Of a DNA stretch of 12,418 nt, positions 1 through 6,198 are shown one piece after another (within the stretch, counting starts at the first letter, position 1; each line of letters starts with the position of its first letter). The stretch lies in contig JAJZOA010000060.1 in assembly GCA_021852225.1 (NCBI GenBank), positions 1 to 12,418 on the forward strand, in the 5' to 3' direction. The position numbers were made by a program, and so were the translations under genes. The DNA is from Planctomycetota bacterium (lineage in GTDB: Bacteria > Planctomycetota > Phycisphaerae > WQYP01). Under the pieces are notes generated by a model that was given only the letters and a program-made list of their open reading frames with translations, did not search any database and was not told the origin of the DNA.

Positions 1-458
1 CGGAAAACAAAAGCGTCCTGCTGACAGAGCGGAAATAACGGCGGACTTCTCATGCACGCCTATTATCCAAATCCGGAAATAATAGAGTAGACGCAGTTCG
101 TAATACGGACACTATTTTTCTGTTCATAGATCGTTGTTTATTGTAAACGACCACAGCGGAGGCGGATAAACTGCCACACCAGTATCCGCCACCAATATCC
201 TGTCAGAAGGCACGGAATCAACAGCTAAATTCAGTGAAACACATGCCGCAGGTCAAACCACCTTGGGGGGCGGGCGTCTTGCGTGAAAAGAAACAGCCAG
301 GACGACCGCCGCACCAGCCACGACGCCCACCGCGACAGTGACTTGAAAACCACAACTTTTAATGGAGTGACTCAATGGAGCAAAAAATAAATATCCTGAA
401 TTTACAAACCAGAAAACATCTGCCCTCTGGACCGGCACCATTTTCTGCGGGCCACGTC
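1..458. other. gene-less left edge
   Basis: I see no convincing coding region here. The open frames are short, have no plausible ribosome binding site and no recognisable motif. A minus-strand frame at 253-474 contains one hydrophobic stretch but overlaps the repeat that begins at 459, and I do not regard it as a gene. The only structure seen is the inverted repeat at 161-190, listed separately. Confidence 0.5.
161..190. other. 8-bp perfect inverted repeat (hairpin)
   Basis: GGCGGATA at 161-168 is exactly complementary to TATCCGCC at 183-190, with a 14-base loop. No T-run follows on either side, so it is not an obvious intrinsic terminator. It could be an operator or a chance palindrome in gene-less DNA. 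Confidence 0.35.
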
Positions 459-751
459 GGCCAGGCGATGCCACCGAGCTTTCCCAATGATTTAATCAGT
501 TCCACCGGATTCAGGCCGTCCCCACAGGCGTAGCGGGCTTTCCCCCGGCAAACCGAAGCCCCAATGGTCATCACCGCTCCTCGCCGGGCCACGGAAACCG
601 GCAGGCCACGGGCGGGCGACCGTGCCATGTGCAAATTCGAGAAACTTGTGTTCCAACGCCTGCGGAGGCTGTCGCCCGGGGTGTCACAAAAAGACGCTAC
701 CTTTCGAACCGCAAGGGAGCACCGCACACTCCGTATTTAACAGGCGATCTG
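459..751 (-). repeat. dispersed repeat, copy A (decayed)
   Basis: The first 63 bases (459-521) are identical to 2126-2188, in the same orientation. Weaker similarity (by eye about three quarters) continues to about 608. An extra segment of about 80 bases at roughly 610-686 is absent from the other copy; it is bounded by CGGGCGAC (613-620) and its complement GTCGCCCG (671-678). Similarity resumes to about 751. Read on the minus strand, both copies encode LNPVELIKSLGKLGGIAWP, but the frame upstream of that peptide is broken here relative to copy B. It is probably a decayed piece of a genome-wide repeat or of an old mobile gene. The identity of the family is unknown to me. Confidence 0.8.
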
Positions 752-1063
752 CTTATTTTATGATAGGTGTTGTGTGCAACGCTCAAATTTAAGCCTGAAC
801 TTTTCCGTAAGAATTTATTTGCTTTTCTTCTGGCACCGGGGGTACACTTTATCCATGGTCAGGACCATTGTGAGCTTGACAGGCCGGATAGGCCGTGAAC
901 GGCTATTGCTGCGCAAATGCGAGTGAGCCGCCCGGCGAGGTATTCGCCCGCAAATTGTGGAGCGGGCGCACTTCACGGATTAAGGCCTTTGCAATTGCGA
1001 TGCCGGCGCTGAAATTCGTGGCGGCGTATATTTCTGTCGCGGGCCTTATTATTTCGGGCAGTT
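752..1063 (+). promoter_or_regulatory. upstream region of the PEP-CTERM gene, possible promoter/operator
   Basis: No gene is supported here. A near-perfect palindrome, ATGGTC-AG-GACCAT (855-868), lies eight bases upstream of a consensus TTGACA (876-881), an arrangement seen for a -35 box with an operator. No good -10 box stands at the usual spacing; GGCTAT at 901-906 is 19 bases away. A TGGCAC at 831-836 resembles the -24 half of a sigma-54 site, but the -12 half is poor. The start of transcription is therefore uncertain. Confidence 0.3.
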
Positions 1064-2065
1064 ATGAAAAACTCCTCAAAAATTGGGCGAGCCTCGAATC
1101 CAGCCGGTTCCAATGCGACCGAAGGTGCGTCTGCATCAACTCGATTTTTACCGGGACTGGTGGTTCTGTGCCTTCTTTTGTCCGGCGGGCGATTGGTTGC
1201 TGGTACGGAACAGGGAGCGCTTTCATCGCAAGTTCTTTATTCGCCTATCCTCTATGGGTACGTGGATACCGTCAACGCGCAGATTTATAACAATGCGCCA
1301 TCCGGCTCTGACCCACTCAATTACAGCATTTACGAATCCACACCCTATGGTAACTCCGCGACGGTTTCTGGTACAGAAGCGGCCAATGGCGGCAATGCCT
1401 ATATCCTGCAGCAGTTCCAGTTCGACTCAAGCCATTTGAGCTATGGCAACAATACGATTGGCGTCACGCTGACCGATACGGCCAATCATTTCTCGATCAC
1501 GCAAAGCGCTACAGTGCAGGTTCTGGAGCATGCCCGACCGGCCTTTTTTTTGAATGGCAATGTAGTTCAATTGGCGCCGCAACCGCAAGCGCCGTTGGCC
1601 GAAAATCCAGTAGCGGATCCCTACGCATTTGGCGCAACCGGAGGCGGCGAAATGGCCAGTGCGGTCGCGCCTGCAATTCTTGGCGATCCGTTGCCCAATA
1701 CCCCCGCCGATTCAATGAACCTGGACAGTATCACTTCCTCGGGCGACTCGGAAATTACAATCACGCTGCCCGATTTCAGCAATCTTCCGCCCGACGACCC
1801 GAGCGCAAGTCCATCCTGGAACATTGATGTGGCGACAACCAGGACCGGCCTGTTTAACACGGAATTTGAGCTGAATTATTCCGACCAGCAGAATTTACCC
1901 GGTGCCGATGCGACCGGCAGCGAACACGCCTATTTTCTGGTCACGGCGTCGGTCACAAACACGAACTATTCAATCTGGGTAACTACACCAGAGCCGGCCT
2001 CGCTGGCCCTCCTCGCCGTCGGCGGCTTGAGCGTGCTGATGCTGCGAAAACGCAACGCCGTCTGA
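1064..2065 (+). CDS. PEP-CTERM sorting domain-containing exported protein
   Basis: This is a 333-residue exported protein of unknown function. An unusually long polar N-terminus (residues 1-27) precedes a hydrophobic signal segment (28-40), with likely cleavage near VAG47. The body is rich in Asn, Ser, Thr and Asp, low in charge and without cysteine motifs, as expected of a beta-rich surface or extracellular protein. The C-terminus is a textbook PEP-CTERM tag: PEP at 309-311, a hydrophobic helix, then the basic RKR cluster. In this family the tag is recognised and removed by an exosortase in the inner membrane, which delivers the protein to the surface or matrix; no exosortase gene is in the window. 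The ATG at 1064 has no clear Shine-Dalgarno sequence, so a different start cannot be excluded. The two copies of a dispersed repeat lie on either side of the gene. Confidence 0.85.
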   Translation: MKNSSKIGRASNPAGSNATEGASASTRFLPGLVVLCLLLSGGRLVAGTEQGALSSQVLYSPILYGYVDTVNAQIYNNAPSGSDPLNYSIYESTPYGNSATVSGTEAANGGNAYILQQFQFDSSHLSYGNNTIGVTLTDTANHFSITQSATVQVLEHARPAFFLNGNVVQLAPQPQAPLAENPVADPYAFGATGGGEMASAVAPAILGDPLPNTPADSMNLDSITSSGDSEITITLPDFSNLPPDDPSASPSWNIDVATTRTGLFNTEFELNYSDQQNLPGADATGSEHAYFLVTASVTNTNYSIWVTTPEPASLALLAVGGLSVLMLRKRNAV

Positions 2066-2125
2066 ACAACTCTCCAAATGCTTAAACACATTCTTCATCC
2101 CACATTAAGCGCCGCAGTACCTGCT

Positions 2126-2340
2126 GGCCAGGCGATGCCACCGAGCTTTCCCAATGATTTAATCAGTTCCACCGGATTCAGGCCGTCCGGGAAGCGCGGC
2201 GGGCTTTCCTCCGACAAGCCGACGATCCAAGGGACATCACCACTCTTCGTCGTGCCACGCAAACCGGCAGGCCACCAAAAGATACAACCTTATTCGCAAG
2301 TGCACCGCGCAGCGCACACCCAGGCTTTAATAGGCGGCTG
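2126..2340 (-). repeat. dispersed repeat, copy B
   Basis: Positions 2126-2188 match copy A exactly over 63 bases. Similarity then continues, with one large gap, to about 2340. On the minus strand this copy is open for roughly 55 codons. The frame contains the segments PWIVGLSEESPP and LNPVELIKSLGKLGGIAWP but has no start or ribosome binding site, and a stop codon lies just upstream. It is therefore more likely a remnant than a gene. It begins 60 bases after the stop of the PEP-CTERM gene, so copies A and B bracket that gene as direct repeats. Confidence 0.8.
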
Positions 2341-2383
2341 TCCACGGTGTAATATCATCCCGAAGACGGGACATTTGGCGCTT

Positions 2384-2899
2384 TCAGCCTTCGGCGCCCC
2401 CCGGCGGGCGATCGGATCGGACCGGCCCGCCAGATAACTCGGGCGACTCGGATTTGCGGCTTTCGGCGCTCAAAAGCATCCGACCGCTCGCCCAGAACAA
2501 CCCCGGAAAAATGGAGGCGAAGGCGGCCACCATGGCCGACGTGAGCGCCGGTATAGCGAGCAACACCGGAGAAATCAAGAGCCAAACGCAAAGCAGGCTG
2601 AATATCGCAAACATCACCTTCATGACGATGGTAAGCCGCTGACAGGCTTGTCTCGTAAGCCGGCTGGCTCCGGTCACGGGCCATTGGCCATTTCCTAAAA
2701 GAGCTTTGGCTGCCTGCGCGACCTTTCTCCATATATTAAGCGCACAAAACCAGCAAGCGATCACATCTATATCCGGCGACCAACCCGGCGGCCCTTGGCG
2801 AAGGAAACTGAATACCGCATGCACCCAAAGGAAAAAACTGAGAACTAATGTCAGGTTTATCTTTAGTTGATCGCGCTTGAACGAAGATTGATCAGACAT
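2384..2899 (-). CDS. small multi-pass membrane protein, putative immunity partner of RHS tip 1
   Basis: The protein has 171 residues and no family that I recognise. Predicted membrane helices lie at about 13-33, possibly 43-57, then 90-111 and 112-137. A hydrophilic, Pro/Gly/Arg-rich tail of about 30 residues follows. The ATG at 2899 is preceded by GAAAGGTG at a good distance, which supports the start. It is the first gene after the RHS tip ending at 3110; the gap of about 210 bases is largely a 132-bp inserted element, so the two genes were originally about 70 bases apart. By analogy with RHS and CDI loci, where the gene directly after each variable C-terminus encodes its immunity protein, I infer an inner-membrane immunity role. 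The three-helix protein after RHS tip 3 has the same general design. Direct evidence is limited to position and topology. Confidence 0.65.
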   Translation of the reverse strand: MSDQSSFKRDQLKINLTLVLSFFLWVHAVFSFLRQGPPGWSPDIDVIACWFCALNIWRKVAQAAKALLGNGQWPVTGASRLTRQACQRLTIVMKVMFAIFSLLCVWLLISPVLLAIPALTSAMVAAFASIFPGLFWASGRMLLSAESRKSESPELSGGPVRSDRPPGGAEG

Positions 2900-2966
2900 A
2901 AAACACCTTTCGCAGCATTACCGCATTTTCCAGTCACGGCCCGACTTCATTATCGCCGGCGCGGTG

Positions 2967-2976
2967 GCTAACCGAG
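2967..2976. repeat. 10-bp target-site duplication, left copy
   Basis: GCTAACCGAG here is identical to 3109-3118. The two copies directly abut the two ends of the inserted element at 2977-3108. Confidence 0.75.
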
Positions 2977-3108
2977 CAGGGCCTTTTAGTTTTCGGGGTT
3001 GCGTAGATTTTCAAGGGCCAGCTCGATCTAATTTCCCAGTAAATCGTCCATTCCTAAAACCTCATAAGGACGAAAAAGGCCGAATAAAGGGAAAACTAAA
3101 AGACCCTG
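2977..3108. mobile_element. 132-bp non-autonomous miniature element (MITE-like)
   Basis: The left end CAGGGCCTTTTAGTTTTC (2977-2994) is the inverted complement of 3091-3108 at 17 of 18 positions. The element is flanked immediately by a perfect 10-bp direct repeat. It is too short to code for a transposase, so it must have been moved in trans. A target duplication of about 10 bp fits IS4-superfamily transposases, but that assignment is inference. No second copy is present in the window. It lies between the RHS tip 1 stop codon and the putative immunity gene and may affect their co-transcription. Confidence 0.8.
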
Positions 3109-3118
3109 GCTAACCGAG
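3109..3118. repeat. 10-bp target-site duplication, right copy
   Basis: GCTAACCGAG matches 2967-2976 exactly. It contains the complement of the TAG stop codon of RHS tip 1 (3110-3112), so insertion took place at the very end of that gene and left its reading frame intact. Confidence 0.75.
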
Positions 3119-3952
3119 ACCGAACCTGACGATTTTTCCCAAATCCTCGAAAATATCCTTAGCCTTTTTCTCAAGGTCGTGAAGTTTTTTGAGCGTATGG
3201 CCAGCCGTCTTAACGTCGTCTCTCATCTTGCTGATATTGCTCGCGCATGGATTGCATTTCTCGCATGCTTCCGCGTCCTCCACAAGGTCGCTGAAAGCGC
3301 CCGCGACGCCGGCGACGTCCCCGAAGAACGCGGCTACTTCGGCGAACGAAAACTCCGGCGCAACGAGAAGACTAAACCCGGAAAGGAAAGCAACTGTAGC
3401 ACCTGTTTGGACCGCAAGCATATCAAAGGGCACCAACCAACAGCTCAGGCAATCGTTATAGCTCGACGGCCGCCATCGCGGGTTTGCGTTGCCGGTATTG
3501 TTATTATTGGGAAAAGGAACGCCGTGGCGATAAATGATGCCGGTCCCACCACCCACCCAAACGCCGCCCGGCGGTAGTAGCGTGCGCCCGCCGAAGCCCG
3601 ACAGATCGGTTTGCGCCGCAGCGAGACCGCCGACATACCCATACAAATTAATTCCGCCTGCATACCCGATTGGATCACGTTGAATCCAACGGCCAAGCAC
3701 CGGGTTATGCGTCCGATTGCGGACGTAATAAAGCTGCGATTCAGAATCAAAGCGATGGCCGCAATAGATAATTTCGTTCGCACAGGGGGCATTGGAGGAA
3801 TTGGAGGTATCGCGAGGGCTACGGGCAGAGAAGATGTTTGCGGTCCGGCGCTCCGCAGATTTTCCAGCCTGCCAAGACTCATCGCGCCAGCGGCCGCAAC
3901 TTCGCGGCTTGGTGCCGTGGTGGTGAAAAAATTGCTTATCCAGCGCGACCAA
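3110..3952 (-). CDS. 5'-truncated RHS repeat-associated core protein, C-terminal module 1
   Basis: The product has 280 residues: an RHS core remnant with a variable C-terminus. Residues 58-108 carry the core hallmarks NEIIYCG, SQLYYVRNR, GRWIQRDPIGY and GGINLYGYVGG. Core and tail meet near D116-G119, in the usual D-x-x-G position. The tail (about 120-280) has a Cys-x2-Cys-x2-Cys cluster at 230-236, a hydrophobic stretch at about 172-213 and a charged, probably coiled-coil helix at about 240-275. I recognise no nuclease, deaminase or ADP-ribosyltransferase motif. Full RHS proteins exceed 1000 residues, so the shell-forming repeats are missing. The start at 3952 is a TTG with GGAG eight bases upstream; an in-frame stop lies 13 codons earlier and there is no ATG between. 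Residues 8-57 are a segment shared only with module 3. It may be expressed alone, or only after recombination onto a long RHS gene. Confidence 0.75.
   Translation of the reverse strand: MVALDKQFFHHHGTKPRSCGRWRDESWQAGKSAERRTANIFSARSPRDTSNSSNAPCANEIIYCGHRFDSESQLYYVRNRTHNPVLGRWIQRDPIGYAGGINLYGYVGGLAAAQTDLSGFGGRTLLPPGGVWVGGGTGIIYRHGVPFPNNNNTGNANPRWRPSSYNDCLSCWLVPFDMLAVQTGATVAFLSGFSLLVAPEFSFAEVAAFFGDVAGVAGAFSDLVEDAEACEKCNPCASNISKMRDDVKTAGHTLKKLHDLEKKAKDIFEDLGKIVRFGLG
3632..3952 (-). repeat. RHS core direct repeat, copy 1 (long form)
   Basis: This DNA repeats 8726-9046 in the same orientation over about 320 bases, covering both the RHS core and the leader upstream of it. I count about 25 differences in the 180 bases of the leader part. 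Similarity stops at the start codon on one side and just past the core on the other. The core part (3632-3782) also matches 7084-7232. Confidence 0.85.
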
Positions 3953-4084
3953 GATAATTGCTCCGCAGACAATTGGTTTAGGCGGATTCTATCCCTGATT
4001 GGACGCAAACGGCAAACTGTCCGGCGCTGGATTTATGGGCACCCGCAACATCTGACAATAGCCCCCGTGCGCCCGTGCACCGGC

Positions 4085-5149
4085 TCATTTGTGGCCACCA
4101 CTCTTTTTCAGTTTGACCTGTGACCCCGGGTGCAATCGGCTCCGCACACCCGCCCATTTTTCAAAACGCTCCCGCATCACCCGAACCCTGGCAATTTGCG
4201 CCGGTGTCAGCGGGTTTATCGCAGGAGCGGGCGTCTTGGCCGTTAGTGGCACCGCGTTAAACCCAAGCTTCGCAAGCGAATTGCCCGTCAGATGAATAGG
4301 CAGCGCGGCCGTCCAGGTGCCCGTCCTGATCGATAGGATCGTCTCGCTTTCCAAGCCGTGTTTTCTCTCCAAGCCAGACATCTCAACCGTTCGCAATGGA
4401 GGGGGAGCCTGGCCACGCCGGTACCGACCGAAACCAAACCGAAAATAGCCCGTTGCGAACTGGAATTTCGCTCTGCAAGGGTTGATCGTTATAGCGGCAG
4501 AGTCACAATTCCACAGCTCCGCCGGCGAAATCGTAAAACTTGGTGTAATGACGACAGCCTTAGGGATGTTCCAATTCGCCGGATCCGTAGGCACTCCCTT
4601 GGCCAGCCACCGGGGCACGGGCGGCAATGCGGCCGCCTTCACGCCGCGCTTGCCGATAACGAAAAAGACCTTATTTACGAAGTGATTTTCAAAGACGGCG
4701 GCGTACCGGATATTCCCTTTGTGGCCGCAATAGCATTCGGTGCCGCCTCGCGCGGTGAACACCGCATCACAATTGCCATTATGATAGGAAAAGAACTCGG
4801 ATCTCGCCGCGAACGGCGGGAATGCCCGGCGCCCATGGCCTCGATGGGGTGCCAAAACGTCGCGCCCCAGATGTATCGACAACTCCATCTTTCCCAGGGG
4901 TGCCTTTGTCCTCAACTGCTGGTCCAATTGCGCCATGCGATCCGGGATGCTTTGAACCAGTCGAATCATACGCGGCAGCGGCACAGGTGTGGGCGAAGGC
5001 GGTACAGCCGCCACATTGGCCGCCGCAAACAGTGAACAGCAGCACAGGCTAACCGCCTCGGCTGCAAGCAATACCGATACGCCATAACAGCGTGGCCGGA
5101 GAATTTTCCCTGCGGTCCATGATAGCCAGCCCGGCATTGTTAACTTCAC
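4085..5149 (-). CDS. exported protein of unknown function, second partner gene of RHS tip 2
   Basis: This 354-residue protein is of no family I recognise. It has a basic N-terminus and a hydrophobic signal segment at about 22-48 containing a CCC run (36-38). A Pro-rich linker (50-59) and a soluble domain follow, with cysteines at 127, 139, 141, 215 and 225 that could form disulphides outside the cytoplasm. A charged helix at about 316-339 lies near the C-terminus. It starts with GTG at 5149, overlapping the TGA of the preceding gene by four bases (GTGA), with GAAAGGAG seven bases upstream. This is a strong sign of translational coupling, and I prefer it to the ATG at 5137. It is the third gene of the unit RHS tip 2 / 6192-5146 / 5149-4085. 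Its C-terminal helix resembles that of its upstream neighbour, so the two may be distant paralogues. A periplasmic or surface immunity or accessory role is inference from position. Confidence 0.65.
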   Translation of the reverse strand: MKLTMPGWLSWTAGKILRPRCYGVSVLLAAEAVSLCCCSLFAAANVAAVPPSPTPVPLPRMIRLVQSIPDRMAQLDQQLRTKAPLGKMELSIHLGRDVLAPHRGHGRRAFPPFAARSEFFSYHNGNCDAVFTARGGTECYCGHKGNIRYAAVFENHFVNKVFFVIGKRGVKAAALPPVPRWLAKGVPTDPANWNIPKAVVITPSFTISPAELWNCDSAAITINPCRAKFQFATGYFRFGFGRYRRGQAPPPLRTVEMSGLERKHGLESETILSIRTGTWTAALPIHLTGNSLAKLGFNAVPLTAKTPAPAINPLTPAQIARVRVMRERFEKWAGVRSRLHPGSQVKLKKSGGHK

Positions 5150-6192
5150 TTGGTGTCTCCTTTCACGGCCTGCGCTGCGGGCCGCATCGGCGCAATTCCC
5201 TTGTTAATCCACCCATCCAACACGCTCGCCTCTTTTCGACCGACCGCCCAATTCAGGAACCGGCGCCGGGCGGCTACCGCTCGCGCGGAAATTTGCCCCG
5301 CCGCCGACACGGCAGCGGCATAGCGCTTCACGAAATTAGAGCGATCAATCCGCTTGGTATTAAGATCGACGACCTTTGGGGAAAAGCCGCCGGCGAAACT
5401 TGGCAGCTTAGGAAAAAGGCCCGGAAGGAGCAGTCGCAGATGAACGCTAGCAGTCAAGTGGCGGAGCGCCACCGTCCTGTCTACAGCCGATATAATAACG
5501 AAAAGCCGCCGGGGCGCCTCTGGCATCGGCCAACTTGAAAAAGTAAAGCGTACGCGGGAACTTTCCCCTGGCGCCAGCGTTCTAACTGTCAGCACCCGGT
5601 CGCGACCATCGTAAGAAAGGCGACTGCAGTGCCGCGACATCAATCGCAGCCAGATTCGTGACAACGACATAAAAAAAACGTGCCTCCCGGGCCTCCTGAG
5701 CGCGCCCATTCGGAACATCGGATAAGATTGCGAAGGCCCCACCCCAAAAAAGGTCTGGATAACGGGTGCCCGGGTCAGCACCGCTACCAGCGAGCCATTG
5801 CTGCGTGGATCAAACAGCAGCGACCTAAATTTCTCGCCGTCGGAAGCGGTATAACCGATCAGGCCATTACTGGCCAATTGAACCATACAGAATTTCTTGG
5901 AACGCCGAACCGCGAGCGACAGCAGGCGAACCGGAACCGCGTGCCCCCTGGGCGTAAGGGCACCCCAAAGCAGCGCGTCGAATGACTGCGACGTGTGCCC
6001 GCCGGGGTAGCGAAACGACTCGTCTCCCGTCGCCGACCAAAGACAAATGATATCGTCCAGCGGCACGCGCAGCCGACTCACTGAACCTTTCGGCCCACCG
6101 CTGGCAACGGAGGCCTGCGACATGCAAAGCGCAACGGAAAGCGATGCGCATGCGCCCGCTAATTGGCGAAGGTAGGACCTGGTGATCGTCAT
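5146..6192 (-). CDS. exported protein of unknown function, putative immunity partner of RHS tip 2
   Basis: The protein has 348 residues and I do not recognise the family. A basic N-terminus and hydrophobic segment form a signal peptide with likely cleavage at SVA30/SGG. The mature part looks beta-rich; TLAPGESSRVRFTF at about 206-218 has the feel of a beta-sandwich edge. It ends in a long basic helix (about 302-321, ARAVAARRRFLNWAVGRK). The ATG at 6192 stands six bases after the TAA of RHS tip 2, and that stop codon overlaps its ribosome binding site (TAAGG), so the two genes are almost certainly co-translated. The next gene overlaps by four bases. In RHS and CDI loci the gene immediately after a variable C-terminus is the immunity gene. 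An exported rather than cytoplasmic partner would be unusual and would imply an effector acting outside the cytoplasm. That function is inferred, not shown. Confidence 0.68.
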   Translation of the reverse strand: MTITRSYLRQLAGACASLSVALCMSQASVASGGPKGSVSRLRVPLDDIICLWSATGDESFRYPGGHTSQSFDALLWGALTPRGHAVPVRLLSLAVRRSKKFCMVQLASNGLIGYTASDGEKFRSLLFDPRSNGSLVAVLTRAPVIQTFFGVGPSQSYPMFRMGALRRPGRHVFFMSLSRIWLRLMSRHCSRLSYDGRDRVLTVRTLAPGESSRVRFTFSSWPMPEAPRRLFVIISAVDRTVALRHLTASVHLRLLLPGLFPKLPSFAGGFSPKVVDLNTKRIDRSNFVKRYAAAVSAAGQISARAVAARRRFLNWAVGRKEASVLDGWINKGIAPMRPAAQAVKGDTK

Positions 6193-6198
6193 ATAACC

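Noticed and set aside
359..727. Minus-strand 122-residue frame in repeat copy A
   Set aside because: Its sequence follows the repeat, and the frame differs from that of copy B upstream of the shared peptide, so it is a decayed repeat and not a conserved gene.
831..845. Sigma-54-like TGGCAC upstream of the PEP-CTERM gene
   Set aside because: The -12 half (GTAC where TTGC is expected) is poor and the distance to the start codon is over 200 bases.
895..1290. Plus-strand 131-residue frame starting with GTG, overlapping the PEP-CTERM gene
   Set aside because: There is no ribosome binding site or coherent domain, and it overlaps the well-supported PEP-CTERM frame from 1064.
3445..4008. Minus-strand 187-residue frame overlapping RHS tip 1
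   Set aside because: It is a shadow frame; the RHS core motifs are in the 3110-3952 frame.
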